NCBI GenBank assembly: GCA_012729335.1
Contig: JAAYDJ010000035.1
Location: forward strand, 372,001 to 436,000
Length of the DNA stretch: 64,000 nt
Reading direction: 5' to 3'
Source of the DNA: Bacteroidales bacterium
Lineage (GTDB): Bacteria; Bacteroidota; Bacteroidia; Bacteroidales; Prolixibacteraceae
The position numbers and the translations under genes were made by a program. Shown here in pieces: positions 54,824 through 64,000 of the stretch. The notes below the pieces were generated by a model that saw only the letters and a program-made list of their open reading frames with translations, was not told the DNA's origin and did not search any database. How positions within the stretch are numbered: the first letter of the stretch is position 1; each line of letters begins with the position of its first letter.

Positions 54824-57052
54824 TCAACTGATATCCAGCACCTGGTTGGAGTGGATAAACAGGGTCTGACCAATTTGGTCATAGCCCAGGAAGAGTTCCT
54901 TTCCATCATGTTTGGCCTGCTCAACTCCGAAGCCGATCAGGGTAAGGCCGGCATTTTTAGACCGCTCATTTACCAGGCTTTTAAATGAAATATGAGGTTC
55001 TTCCCTGATCCATTCAATGTTATTTTTGGTGATGGGTAATCTGCCGATGTTGAGAAGTTCTTCCTGGGCTTTGCGCAGCGACTCGAACTGTTCTTCCTGG
55101 TATATCTGAAAAATACGGATATCTGACTTCTTCCAGGCCGGATGGCCCAGCATGATGTAACTGAGGAGGATCATCAGGTTGGCATTGTCGTAATCATAAC
55201 TCCTTATCCAGATGTGGATGCCCCCCTTATAGAAGATCGGCTGGGTGGAGCAGCCAATGATGCCGATATCGAATCCTCCGGCACCTATCAGGGTTAGATT
55301 ATCGATGATCTGGTCAAGACCTTCTGGTTCATCCTTGAAAAATTCGAGCAACACCAGGTTGTTTTCCATTCCAGAAACACCGGGCACCTGTATCGATTGG
55401 GCGATGGCAGAGGTGTAGGAAGGGGAGATGAGGGTGTCGATATAGACCTGGTTGGTAGCCGAGTCGAAGCGTTCGCGGAGGGTCTCCAGGTCTTCGCGTG
55501 CTTTCTTGTTGGTTTCGCTGGAATAGTATCCCGGAATTTTATGGATGTAGGTGCCAAAACCATATTTGTAACTGATCCAGTTAAGGACCTGGAAGGCTGT
55601 ATCGCGTTTGAAGGATTCAGTGGAAATACAGAGGGCACTGGGGCGCCATTCGGAACTTCTGTAACGGGTCTGTCGTTTCTGCATATACACCTGAAGATTC
55701 CGGCTTAACTGATAAAGCGCGTTAAAGAATAAATTGGCCAGGCCTTGCCGGTTCCTATGGTAATGGTTGATATAAAAGTAGATCAACAGCATGACCGAGA
55801 TGGCCAGAACGGCATAAAGGGTGCTAATTTTGAACATAATGACAACAGATGCCACGAATCCGGTCAGCGAAATGGCCCATTTTGATTTAAAAGAGGGGCG
55901 GTAGGAGGGTGAGGAACCGAAATGGTGAAGGAAGGAGATGAGGCAGAGGGAACCGTAGGTGACCATAAAAAACATGGAGATGATGCCTGCCACGGCGTTC
56001 ACATCGCCGAATCCCACGAAGAGGAAGGCAATGAGACAGCTTACAATGGAGGCGTTGTAAGGTTCGTTTTCCTTCCCTTTTCCGGCATTCAACCATTTGT
56101 TGATCTGTTCTGAGGGAAAGAAGCTGTCCCCGGCCAGGGCCTGCAGGGTACGGGGAGCCACCATGACCGAGCCAATGGCGGCCGATATTGTGGAGGAGGC
56201 CAGGCCCAGCGGAATGACCAGGGCACCCGCAATCGCGATTTTTCCCATAATCATCTGGTCATTGACCAGCTCTTCCACAGATGCAGAAGAGGCCAGTTTC
56301 CAGATGATAAAAAAATAGATGACCATGCCGGTCAGCGTCCCCCCCAAGGTTCCGAAGGGAATGGAACGCCCGGGATTCTTCAGATCCCCTGATAGTCCGA
56401 CCCCTGCCGTCATTCCCGTAAATGCAGGAAAAATAATGGCAAAGACCATGAAGAAACTCTGGGGATTCCGGAATTCAATGTTGCTGATGGAAAAACCGGT
56501 AACGGCTTGGGCCGTAGGCTTTCCCAGGAAAAACATCAGCAGGCTGATCACCAAAATACCTGCCACCAGGTAAAGTGCCTTCACCCCTATGTTGGCTCCC
56601 CGTTTGAGGATCATGAAGGTGAGAATCCCCATCACCGGAAGGCTCACTGCCTGGCGTGGCAAAACCCAACCAAAATGTTCGGCAAAGAGGTTAAAGAGAA
56701 AGTCAAACGATTCGGTGAAGGCGATTACATAAAAGGCGATACTGATGGCCTGACTCAGAAAAAGGGAGATACCGATGGTTCCTCCGATGTTCAGTCCGAA
56801 CGAACGACTTATGATGAAATATTCGCCACCCCCTTCGACACGTTTATTGGTAGCCAGTTCAGAAATGGCCAGAGCAGTGGGAATGGTCACCAGATGCCCC
56901 AGCAAAATAATCAGGACAACGCCGATGAATCCCAGGGTGCCCACAGCATATCCAAAACGGAGAAAGAGGATGGCTCCCAGAATGGTGGAAATGGCCGTGA
57001 TAAAAACGGGGCCCGTTCCGAACCGCCTTGTTAGGTTATTTTCGTCTTTCAT
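54824..57052 (-). CDS. SLC12-like cation-chloride or amino-acid transporter
   Basis: This 742-residue membrane protein has about 12 helices (residues 15-435) and a cytoplasmic tail of about 300 residues. The N-terminal TRRFGTGPVFITAISTILGAILFLRFGYAVG, and later GVGLSGDLKNPGRSIPFGTL and KGKENEPYNA, match the prokaryotic SLC12/APC relatives of Na-K-Cl cotransporters. The tail (ESFKRDTAFQVLNW, GGFDIGIIGCS) also resembles cation-chloride cotransporter C-termini. The ion specificity is unknown. It is convergent with the GH27 gene and downstream of the esterase-deacetylase gene on the same strand. Confidence 0.9.
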   Translation of the reverse strand: MKDENNLTRRFGTGPVFITAISTILGAILFLRFGYAVGTLGFIGVVLIILLGHLVTIPTALAISELATNKRVEGGGEYFIISRSFGLNIGGTIGISLFLSQAISIAFYVIAFTESFDFLFNLFAEHFGWVLPRQAVSLPVMGILTFMILKRGANIGVKALYLVAGILVISLLMFFLGKPTAQAVTGFSISNIEFRNPQSFFMVFAIIFPAFTGMTAGVGLSGDLKNPGRSIPFGTLGGTLTGMVIYFFIIWKLASSASVEELVNDQMIMGKIAIAGALVIPLGLASSTISAAIGSVMVAPRTLQALAGDSFFPSEQINKWLNAGKGKENEPYNASIVSCLIAFLFVGFGDVNAVAGIISMFFMVTYGSLCLISFLHHFGSSPSYRPSFKSKWAISLTGFVASVVIMFKISTLYAVLAISVMLLIYFYINHYHRNRQGLANLFFNALYQLSRNLQVYMQKRQTRYRSSEWRPSALCISTESFKRDTAFQVLNWISYKYGFGTYIHKIPGYYSSETNKKAREDLETLRERFDSATNQVYIDTLISPSYTSAIAQSIQVPGVSGMENNLVLLEFFKDEPEGLDQIIDNLTLIGAGGFDIGIIGCSTQPIFYKGGIHIWIRSYDYDNANLMILLSYIMLGHPAWKKSDIRIFQIYQEEQFESLRKAQEELLNIGRLPITKNNIEWIREEPHISFKSLVNERSKNAGLTLIGFGVEQAKHDGKELFLGYDQIGQTLFIHSNQVLDIS

Positions 57053-57138
57053 ACCTTTTTTTTACCAGTGGATTTAACTTAGGTTACGGCCGGAAAGCCA
57101 TCGGATTGAACTTATTACGCATAAGGCATTATGGCTTT

Positions 57139-59907
57139 TTAATGTTGGAGGGGTGATTCCTGAAGATTCCGGTATTTATTGATATGTGTGGCGGTCTCCA
57201 GCAGGGTGGTCACCCAGATCTTGTCCTCGTTTTCCTTCAGGAATTGCACCAGCTCGCGGTGGGCTTCCGCGGAGACGTCGATATTGTGTTCTCCTCCCAC
57301 CCCATGGAAGAGAAAGACCACCAGGGAGTGGCTTTCCATGGCCTTGCGGACCAGTGCAATGAGTTGTTCTCCGTTTTCGCCGTTGATCATGAAGCTGCCC
57401 ACATTGGAAAGGTCGACGGTCATGATATCCTCCATTTTGCCATGGACCCCCCGCGCCACGGGAAACGTTTTCATCACCTCTTCCTTAAAGGATTGTCCTC
57501 CTGCATGCGTGTCGCCGCAGGTATAGGCTAAACTGCGGCTTCTCCTGCCATCGACGCCTTCCAGGATCAGGTTGGCCGCCCTGACTTCGTCCATAAAGCG
57601 GGCCACGCTGTAGTGGCTCAGGTCATATTCAGGGTTGACCCATGAACGCCCGGGCTGGCTTCCGTCACAGGGATGGAAAAGAGTGTGGTTACCCAGTTCA
57701 TGGCCATTGGCGGCGGCCCGTTTCCATTCTGCGCTCCGGTTCCGGAAGGGCCCGGAGTTCCCGGGGATGTAAAAGGTGCCTTTCATGCCGCGGGCATCGA
57801 GTTGGCGGATGACATTGTCAAGGTGGACATTCAGTCCGTCGTCATAGGTAAGCACCACGGCGCACGATTTTCCGCGCCAGGGGCGGCTGTCGGCGACCTC
57901 CGGATCCCAGGTCTGAAAGGGAGAGGCAGGCAAATCTTCTTTGTTGTACAGATTGGCGCCTTCGGGATTGTCGGCCCAGGCATACCTTACCCTTTCGGGA
58001 CGGGGCACCGCCTTGTGGCGGACCGATACCATGTTTCCCACGATGCGCGCTTCGGCAGGGTAGTATTTCCCGTCGGCCCCGGCGATCTCAAAGCGCCCCA
58101 GGGGCTCCCCGTCACGGGAGACCAGTCCGCCCCCCACATGGTCAAAGGCCAGGAGAACAGAATCGCCGCTGACAATACTGGACTTGTAGAGGGGTCCTGA
58201 CCAGACCACCCCCGTGTCGCCGTATGCCAGCCGGAAAGCCCCCAGGGCAAGGCGTTCCCCCACATCCTTTTTGTTAAGGGGATGGATGTCGTTCCATTCG
58301 CCCAGGTCAATGGTCACCGCCATGGCTGTGTGGGGTTCAGCGAGGGCCAATCGCTGGGCCTCCCTGAGTTCGGCCCACTGGCTTTCGGCCGGAAGGTAGT
58401 CGACCTCCATGAAGTTGGCCAGCTGTACAAAGAGGAAGGGAAGCTCACCCTGTCCCCACTGGTTCCGCCAGTCGCGGATCAGCGCAGGCAGGTACTGGCG
58501 GTACCTTGGGGCGTTGCCTGTGTTGGTTTCCCCCTGGTACCAGAGGAATCCTTTGGCGGCATACCCCACCAGGGGGGCCACCATGGCGTTGAAGAGGGCC
58601 GCCGGCTGGTTCTGGGCGCTGAACTGCGGCATCCATGGCCCGGGTGTGAAGACTTGGCCTACCTTGTAGTACCATTCCCCGCGCAGATCAATGCGTTGGC
58701 CGCCGGCTTCCAGGAAATAGGGTTTGTCAGGTACGAAGCCCCCCTTTCCTGAGTTGTTGGTAACCCGCGATACAATCAGGTTTTTCCCTTCCTTAAGAAG
58801 CCCTGCGGGAACGGTATAGCGGCGCGGTGGATACTGGTAAGTGATGTTCCCTACCTGCTGGCCGTTCACGTAAAGGAAGTCAGAGTCGACAATCCGGCCC
58901 ATAAAAAGTCGGGCGGGGAGTCCGGCCATGGAGGCAGGCAGGTCTATTTCCCTGCGGAACCAGACCACTCCGTCGAGGTTACGGATGCCCTGGTCTTCCC
59001 AGAATCCGGGAATGGTAAAGGGTTTCCATCCCACAGGGATGTAATCGGGCGATTGCCATGATTCGCGCTCTCCCCGGTCGGCCGGAAGTGGTTTTTCGGC
59101 AGGAGGAATGGCCAGGGCCCCAGAGGTGGGAGAAGCAGCCGAACCTCCCGCCGGTTCCTTTTGCGGGGCAGATCCCGCTTCCGGGCGTACTCTCACCGGG
59201 CGGGGGGTTTTATTCCGGTCGATGGTCTGCAGGATACCGGGAAACTCCCGGAAACCCTCTTCGCTGATCCACGCCTCAATGGGTGTTCCTCCCACGCTGG
59301 CATTGATGAGCCCCACGGGCACCCCGTATTTTTCATGGACGGCCTTTCCGAAGAAATAGGCCACCGCCGAAAACCCCAGTACATCCTGAGGGTTGGCGTC
59401 CTTCCATACACCCGGGGGCAGATCCTTTTGCGGGCCCTGAAGACTGGTCGCAGTGGGGATGAAAAAGTGGCGCACGGCGGGGAAACGGGCGGCGGCGATC
59501 TCCTGGCCATACTTCTCCTTCACCCGCTCCATTGGAAGCACCATGTTCGACTGGCCGGCACAAATCCATACATCACCAAAGAGAATATTACTGACTTTTA
59601 ATATATTCTGACCCCGGAAAGTCATCTCCCAGGGACCACCTGCCTTCTGCGGCGGCAGGGTGATGGCCCAGGTGCTGTCGCGGCCTGTGGTCACCCGGTA
59701 ATTTTTGTTCCTGAAGGTCAGGGTCACCTTTTCCCCGGGATAGGCCCACCCATGGATCTTCAGGGGAATTTCACGCTGAAGAACCATACCGTCGCTGACC
59801 AGCCGCGGAAGCGTGATCTTTGCCCGGGAGGTTCCGGATAAGAAAAGGAGAAAAGCGAGCATCAGTAAAAAGGGAATCCGTGGTTTCCGGAGAAAAGAAT
59901 TTTTCAT
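57139..59907 (-). CDS. Acetylesterase (SASA) and polysaccharide deacetylase fusion, exported
   Basis: This 922-residue exported protein joins two hydrolases. The N-terminal half is a sialate-O-acetylesterase-like SGNH domain: GQSNM (catalytic Ser120), then GGTPIEAWISEEG and WYQGETNTG, with the Asp-His pair near NDIHPLNKKD (about 545-555). A jelly-roll insertion (about 290-400, GVVWFRREIDLP) splits it. The C-terminal part (about 680-915) is a NodB-type deacetylase, with LTYDDG near 686 and HELGNH near 735. An acidic, Pro/Ala-rich linker is in the insert (about 245-275). It probably removes acetyl groups from decorated glycans. ATG 59907 is chosen; a GTG at 59913 adds two residues. Confidence 0.88.
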   Translation of the reverse strand: MKNSFLRKPRIPFLLMLAFLLFLSGTSRAKITLPRLVSDGMVLQREIPLKIHGWAYPGEKVTLTFRNKNYRVTTGRDSTWAITLPPQKAGGPWEMTFRGQNILKVSNILFGDVWICAGQSNMVLPMERVKEKYGQEIAAARFPAVRHFFIPTATSLQGPQKDLPPGVWKDANPQDVLGFSAVAYFFGKAVHEKYGVPVGLINASVGGTPIEAWISEEGFREFPGILQTIDRNKTPRPVRVRPEAGSAPQKEPAGGSAASPTSGALAIPPAEKPLPADRGERESWQSPDYIPVGWKPFTIPGFWEDQGIRNLDGVVWFRREIDLPASMAGLPARLFMGRIVDSDFLYVNGQQVGNITYQYPPRRYTVPAGLLKEGKNLIVSRVTNNSGKGGFVPDKPYFLEAGGQRIDLRGEWYYKVGQVFTPGPWMPQFSAQNQPAALFNAMVAPLVGYAAKGFLWYQGETNTGNAPRYRQYLPALIRDWRNQWGQGELPFLFVQLANFMEVDYLPAESQWAELREAQRLALAEPHTAMAVTIDLGEWNDIHPLNKKDVGERLALGAFRLAYGDTGVVWSGPLYKSSIVSGDSVLLAFDHVGGGLVSRDGEPLGRFEIAGADGKYYPAEARIVGNMVSVRHKAVPRPERVRYAWADNPEGANLYNKEDLPASPFQTWDPEVADSRPWRGKSCAVVLTYDDGLNVHLDNVIRQLDARGMKGTFYIPGNSGPFRNRSAEWKRAAANGHELGNHTLFHPCDGSQPGRSWVNPEYDLSHYSVARFMDEVRAANLILEGVDGRRSRSLAYTCGDTHAGGQSFKEEVMKTFPVARGVHGKMEDIMTVDLSNVGSFMINGENGEQLIALVRKAMESHSLVVFLFHGVGGEHNIDVSAEAHRELVQFLKENEDKIWVTTLLETATHINKYRNLQESPLQH

Positions 59908-60212
59908 ACACACTATTTATTTGAATCCGACACCAGATCTCAGGTTTTTACACGCCCTTTCCTTGAAAAAAATCACCGGAACCAGCCCATACCGTTTTGG
60001 GATTGCGCACCGGAGCCATGCAAACAACTGAAATCTGATTGAACAGCCCTAAAATTAGGCAATTTTTTCTTTGCCCGGAAGCTCAGTTCTGGCGTCTAAA
60101 AAGACATTAAAGTAGTTTATTGCTGGATATTGTTTATTTTTAGGCCGTCACGGGTGGTTTATAAAGCACGCTAAGGAAGAGAGACCATCTTGAAAATAAA
60201 GGGGTTAAAAGG
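59908..60212. other. Divergent spacer before the DUF454 gene
   Basis: This 305-base AT-rich spacer lies between the divergent esterase-deacetylase and DUF454 genes. TATTTTTA at 60135-60142 is one mismatch from a -7 box for the plus-strand gene. No gene or clear operator was seen. Confidence 0.35.
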
Positions 60213-60659
60213 ATGAACGTCATTAAAACCGTGTTGATTATTGTGGGAACCGTATCTCTGGGACTGGGGTTACTGGGGATTGTGGTTCCAGGTCTGCCTG
60301 CGACTCCGTTTTTCCTGCTGACGGCCGGCCTCTGGATGCGCAGCTCCGAAAAATTGCACCGCAAACTTTTAGCCAACAAGGTGGTTGGCCGTTATATCCA
60401 CGACTTCTATGCACGGAAAGGCATGACCCCCCGCACCAAAATCTATTCCATCGCCCTGATGTGGACGATGATCTCTATTTCCTGCGGTTTTTTCATCACT
60501 TCGCTGCCGGTGATCATCATCGTCGTGGCCACAGGAATCACGGGAACCGTAGTCATGGGCTTTATCATTCCTACGGTTCGCGATCCTTTAAAAGAGGATG
60601 CTCCTAAAGAGGAGAGGTTAACTCCTGCGGAAAGCAGCAGCCAGGCTGAATCGGCCTGA
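60213..60659 (+). CDS. DUF454 (YbaN-type) inner-membrane protein
   Basis: This 148-residue protein has an N-terminal hydrophobic hairpin (about 5-40) containing LGIVVPGLPATPFFLLTAGLWMRSS, typical of DUF454. Two more membrane segments lie at about 80-120 (SIALMWTMISIS and VIIIVVATGITGTV). A charged C-tail of about 28 residues follows. Its role is unknown in most bacteria. It is a single gene, convergent with the metacaspase gene. Confidence 0.9.
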   Translation: MNVIKTVLIIVGTVSLGLGLLGIVVPGLPATPFFLLTAGLWMRSSEKLHRKLLANKVVGRYIHDFYARKGMTPRTKIYSIALMWTMISISCGFFITSLPVIIIVVATGITGTVVMGFIIPTVRDPLKEDAPKEERLTPAESSSQAESA

Positions 60660-60730
60660 GTGAGCTCTTCTTCGCCCACTCCTCCGCTTTTGTCTCCTGG
60701 GGTTCCCGGGGACCGGCATGGATGCCATCG

Positions 60731-61555
60731 TCAGGCCATGGGAGCTTTTCTGACGGTGGCCGGGGCTTCGAGCTGCGGGATCTGGGTATAATGGCCCGCT
60801 TTGAGTTTCGCACGAACCTGGGTCAGCACCTCCTTGCGAGACTTTTGGTTTTTAGTGGCGTTCATCACCTGGCAGAAATAGTAGGTGAAGGCTCCGTGCC
60901 AGGCGTTAGCGATAAAAGCGTCTGCACTGGTCTGGTCGGCCCGGCAACCTGCCCAGAGGATATGGTGCACCAGTCCCTTATCGAGGAATTTCTCCTTCAG
61001 GGAACGGGGTTGTTTCTCTTCCATTTCCCGGAAAGCCTTGAATGACGGTGGGGGCATCCAACGGGGACGGCGGTTCCCGAACAGGTCAATGCTCTTGATT
61101 CCGGTGCCGCTATGGCAGGTATCCAGGTAAACCTCAAGCAATACGTTGGGAGGGAGCTGCACGAAAAGGTCGTGGAGTTCATCGTCGGTGATGATGAAAT
61201 CAGGATCCCACTGGTTCCCTTTTGCTTTCAGATCATAAGGACAGAAGGCTTCATCGGCGCTGTCGGGCTCATCCCCGCTGAAGTCCGGTACCTGGGTGCC
61301 GTGACTCGACATACTGAAAACCAGGTAACTGAATTTTCCTTGCTTAGCCCCTTCCACCATCGCCTTTAATTCAGTCATGATCCTGGACTTGGTCGCCTGG
61401 GCATCGGTCAGCTTGGTAATGTCCGCATCAGTGAATTTGAGCCACTTCTTCAGTAGTTTGGTCATATCACCGGCATCCCTGACACACCCCCGTAATGCCG
61501 CATCGGGATAATTCTTGAAATTATTGATCCCGACACAAAGTGCTTTTCTTGTCAT
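60731..61555 (-). CDS. Metacaspase (peptidase C14-like)
   Basis: This 274-residue caspase-fold protease has both active-site residues: His85 in SMSSHGTQ and Cys147 in YLDTCHSG. It starts with the family strand KALCVGINNFKNYP and shows VRDAGDMTKLL. It resembles type I metacaspases and cleaves after Arg or Lys if the family rule holds. No signal peptide or prodomain is seen. A strong AGGAGG lies about 7 bases before the ATG. It is downstream of, and on the same strand as, a TPR-CHAT gene, with 140 bases between them. Two caspase-like proteases side by side suggest a regulated proteolysis or cell-death module. Confidence 0.92.
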   Translation of the reverse strand: MTRKALCVGINNFKNYPDAALRGCVRDAGDMTKLLKKWLKFTDADITKLTDAQATKSRIMTELKAMVEGAKQGKFSYLVFSMSSHGTQVPDFSGDEPDSADEAFCPYDLKAKGNQWDPDFIITDDELHDLFVQLPPNVLLEVYLDTCHSGTGIKSIDLFGNRRPRWMPPPSFKAFREMEEKQPRSLKEKFLDKGLVHHILWAGCRADQTSADAFIANAWHGAFTYYFCQVMNATKNQKSRKEVLTQVRAKLKAGHYTQIPQLEAPATVRKAPMA

Positions 61556-61695
61556 AAAGACCTCCTTTTTTTAAATGGTTTATGATGAGTGGTTGTTATC
61601 GAATATTCTCAAAATCAGATACAATATAACACATTTTTCACAAAATAACGACCACTTTGTCCTTTTTTTGCATCTAAAAGGGACTCCATCGGGGG

Positions 61696-64000
61696 TCAGC
61701 CCACCAGGATGAAGGGTGCCCAGTAATGGGGGTGGCTGAAATCCCGGGTTGGCCGGGTGGGAGCAAAGGGGCGACCGGGGCGGGAGGGGCTTTCCGGTAG
61801 GGAAACGGTTTCTTCCCGTGGGGGAGTGGCCGTTAAGATGGCCTCACCAGGCACTGGGATACCGGTGGCCTTTTTCAGGCGTTCTATTTCCCCGGGCAGG
61901 TCAGAGGTGGAGAGATTCCGGAGGTATTCACGGGCATGGCGGAGGGCGGCGGCAGGGGAGATCCCGGTCAGGAGGCGGCGGTAGAACTCCCCCATGAGCA
62001 GGGAGGTGGAGAGATCGTCGACGGGCCAGAGGCTGACGACGGCTCTGCGTACGCCGGCACCCAGCAGGGCACGGGTCAGGCCCAGAAGGTCATCGCCGCC
62101 GGTGGTGCGGCCTTTGCCGGTTTCGCAGGCACTGAGAACCGCCAGCTCCGCATCAAGGCGAATCCCTGCCAGTTCATAGACCGTGAGTTCCTCCCCGCCG
62201 GCCAGCATAAGGGCGGAATTGAAGGGAGAATCCCGGTCGAGTTTTCCGTGGGTGGCAAAATGAACCAGGGAGCATCCGGGGAGGGCTTCGCGGACCTTCA
62301 CTTCCGAGGCGTTTCCGCCAAGAAGCGCCTTTGCTCCGAAGAGGGAGGCCACATAGCGGGCTTCGGTTTCCGCCCAGGCCAGGGTCCCGTCAGGGTTGCC
62401 GACAGCAAGGATCTTCCCCCTGACATCTACCCCCTTTCCGGGAGAGAGGTAGGCCAGGAGGCTGGCCGACGGCAGCTGAGAGATCTCCCTGCGGGCTCCC
62501 AGGGGTTCTCCCCTGTAAGGAAGGGCATGGAATGGCAGCAGATGGCTCCTCCCATGGGGAACGATGACCAGGCTGGAGAATTTTTCAAGGATTCCGGCCA
62601 CAGGAAGAAGCAGTTTTTCGGCCAACCGTGCTCCTTCGCCCCGCTCGGGAAGAGCTCCATCACAAAAGGCTACGAAAGCTTCTATTTCCCTGTCGAGGAG
62701 GATTTCACTTGTTTTGAAAGCCAGGGAAGTGGCTATTCCCTCCTGGTCAATGGCCCACATCAGCAGGTCCTCATCGAGGTAGTAGTATTCCAGGAGGAGG
62801 GTATCGGTGGGCAGACAGGATGCCACCTCTTCCGCTGAAAGAAGCGGCGTGTTTCCGCCGGCAATGGCATGGAATTCCGGGAATGCCGCGGCCAGTTCCC
62901 CCTCAAGGGTCAGCAGGGTTTCTTCTGCTTCGGCAACCTTTGCCGAAAGTGCGTCGAGGCGTTCCCGCACAGGCGGCTCGGTCTTTCGTTCCCGGGAGAG
63001 GAGTCCCCGCAGGAGTGCCAGGCGGGTATTTTGTTCCCGCCAGGCACGCAGGATGGCGCTTTCACCGGCGGGGATCTTCCGCAATTGGAAACTTCCGGCC
63101 ACCAGGTCCAGCAAGGCCCTGGATTTGGCCCTTTCAGCCAGTTGGAAAGCCTGCCGGTGGTCGCCCAGCCGGGTGGCGGTGCGTGCCGCATAGCCATAGA
63201 GATACTGGGCGCTTTTATCTGACGCCAGGGCGGTTTTCAGTTCGTCACGGGTGAGTTGGCTGCGCCGTTCCTCAAGAAGGCGGATTGCCAGTCCATAGGT
63301 GTCCAGGGCTTGCGTGAGCAGGCTTGTCTCCCCGGAAGAACCGGCCAGGCCTTCGTACATCTCTCCTATTTCCGTGAGGGAGTGCCACGGGTGCTCCCCT
63401 TCACGCCACCACTCTTTCCCTGCCAGAAGTTCCAGTTTTCCCAGGTATTGCCATGCATCATCAAAAGCTTTCAGGCGTATGAACATGGAAAAGGCCTGTT
63501 CCAGGAAGCGCCGCTGCTCCAGGCGTTGTTCGGCCCGGAGGTGGTCGCCCCCTGCGGCGGCAATGCGTTCCGACAGGTGGCCGGCAAATCCTTCGCCCGC
63601 CAGGAGGTTCCGGAGGTGCTCCCCATACGCATGGGCGGCTTCCGTGTATTGCCGCTCTTCAGCCAGAAGGAGGGTTTTCATGTAGGGGCGCTGCGCCGGA
63701 CTCACCTCAGGCAAAGCCCGGCGGGATTCCTCCAGCCAGTGGGCAGCAGCGGCCTCATCACCCGCCTCCCTGAGGTTACGGGCACGGTAGAGAGGTGCGA
63801 GCACCCGTGAAATTTCGATATTATAGAGGGCCATTCCCCGGAGGGCTTCCACGACGGCTTCCTCAGAAAGGGCATCTGGGGATGTGGATCCGGCCGGAGT
63901 AAGTTCAGCGGATAACTTCCGGAACCGGTGTGTGGCACGTTCCATGCCGTCGGGGTCGGTTTGCTGGAGGTAAAGTCTGAATACCGAGGCGTTGAGCATG
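61696..64000 (-). CDS. TPR-CHAT protease (5' end probably outside window)
   Basis: This partial protein (767 residues visible) joins TPR-like helices (about 60-330) to a C-terminal CHAT domain (about 440-700), a caspase-fold protease of clan CD. The catalytic His584 (HFATHG) and Cys625 (LSACETGKG) are intact, and PLLPFHALPY and SLWPVDDLST fit the family. The last 60 residues are a Pro/Arg/Ser-rich tail ending HYWAPFILVG, typical of CHAT proteins. An ATG at 63999 opens the frame, but the frame probably continues past the window, since such proteins usually have more TPRs. CHAT proteases act in defence and programmed cell death in several bacteria. The metacaspase follows it. Confidence 0.9.
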   Translation of the reverse strand, partial: MLNASVFRLYLQQTDPDGMERATHRFRKLSAELTPAGSTSPDALSEEAVVEALRGMALYNIEISRVLAPLYRARNLREAGDEAAAAHWLEESRRALPEVSPAQRPYMKTLLLAEERQYTEAAHAYGEHLRNLLAGEGFAGHLSERIAAAGGDHLRAEQRLEQRRFLEQAFSMFIRLKAFDDAWQYLGKLELLAGKEWWREGEHPWHSLTEIGEMYEGLAGSSGETSLLTQALDTYGLAIRLLEERRSQLTRDELKTALASDKSAQYLYGYAARTATRLGDHRQAFQLAERAKSRALLDLVAGSFQLRKIPAGESAILRAWREQNTRLALLRGLLSRERKTEPPVRERLDALSAKVAEAEETLLTLEGELAAAFPEFHAIAGGNTPLLSAEEVASCLPTDTLLLEYYYLDEDLLMWAIDQEGIATSLAFKTSEILLDREIEAFVAFCDGALPERGEGARLAEKLLLPVAGILEKFSSLVIVPHGRSHLLPFHALPYRGEPLGARREISQLPSASLLAYLSPGKGVDVRGKILAVGNPDGTLAWAETEARYVASLFGAKALLGGNASEVKVREALPGCSLVHFATHGKLDRDSPFNSALMLAGGEELTVYELAGIRLDAELAVLSACETGKGRTTGGDDLLGLTRALLGAGVRRAVVSLWPVDDLSTSLLMGEFYRRLLTGISPAAALRHAREYLRNLSTSDLPGEIERLKKATGIPVPGEAILTATPPREETVSLPESPSRPGRPFAPTRPTRDFSHPHYWAPFILVG

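Noticed and set aside
42568-64000. Idea that the metallo-beta-lactamase-fold, VWA, caspase and CHAT genes form one conflict system
   Set aside because: Such parts do occur together in some NTP-dependent conflict systems, but here they are spread over 20 kb in separate transcription units among glycoside hydrolases, with no ATPase core. Only the caspase-CHAT pair is adjacent.

Overview
The window is about 57% GC by eye and comes from a member of the Bacteroidota, most likely the Bacteroidales/Marinilabiliales side. The evidence is a SusC/SusD pair with a surface glycan-binding lipoprotein, type IX secretion genes (GldH, PorW/SprE, PorX) and a cargo enzyme with a type IX C-terminal sorting domain, Bacteroidetes-type -7 boxes (TAnnTTTG) before many genes, a RicT-family PSP1 protein next to gldH, and many lipoprotein glycoside hydrolases. 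No rRNA, tRNA, CRISPR array, transposase or phage gene was recognised.

Layout. 1-5.2 kb: the 3' end of a GH2 beta-galactosidase, a repeat-rich spacer, a convergent GH2 beta-mannosidase and a small DUF2892 membrane protein. 5.4-17.5 kb: housekeeping and secretion genes: pgk, then divergently holB, ricT, gldH, trmB, an alkyltransferase-like protein, an Mrp ATPase, porW/sprE and porX. 17.5-27.1 kb: MlaF/MlaE lipid transport, mannose-1-phosphate guanylyltransferase, an exported amidase, a secreted protein with a 26-residue WMT repeat, dTDP-glucose dehydratase, a YdeI-type protein, galE and an HU-like/SPOR fusion.

27.4-39.9 kb: a polysaccharide utilisation locus, probably for laminarin or another beta-1,3-glucan: a membrane-spanning propeller/Y_Y_Y/LuxR regulator, SusC, SusD, a PKD-domain lipoprotein, a GH16 lipoprotein and a second GH16 enzyme exported through the type IX system. 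The porW, porX and gldH products encoded 15-30 kb upstream would serve that export route. 40-44 kb: a HAD phosphatase; a TrpB2-type tryptophan synthase behind an apparent trp attenuator (consensus promoter, 21-residue leader peptide with four consecutive Trp codons, competing RNA structures, terminator); a metallo-beta-lactamase-fold hydrolase and a small membrane/coiled-coil protein.

44.3-60 kb: an overlapping gene pair (two-lobed aspartyl protease plus a protein with four CBM48-like domains), a GH43 enzyme, a low-complexity exported protein, a DUF1801 protein, a VWA protein, a WYL regulator divergent from a GH27 alpha-galactosidase, an SLC12-like transporter and an unusual acetylesterase/polysaccharide-deacetylase fusion. 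60.2-64 kb: a DUF454 membrane protein, then a metacaspase downstream of a TPR-CHAT protease whose 5' end lies beyond the window.

The most interesting items are the trp attenuator in front of a lone trpB2 and the adjacent pair of caspase-fold proteases. The aspartyl protease/CBM48 pair, the WMT-repeat protein and the esterase-deacetylase fusion are weaker leads. All assignments come from reading the sequence; no database search was run.
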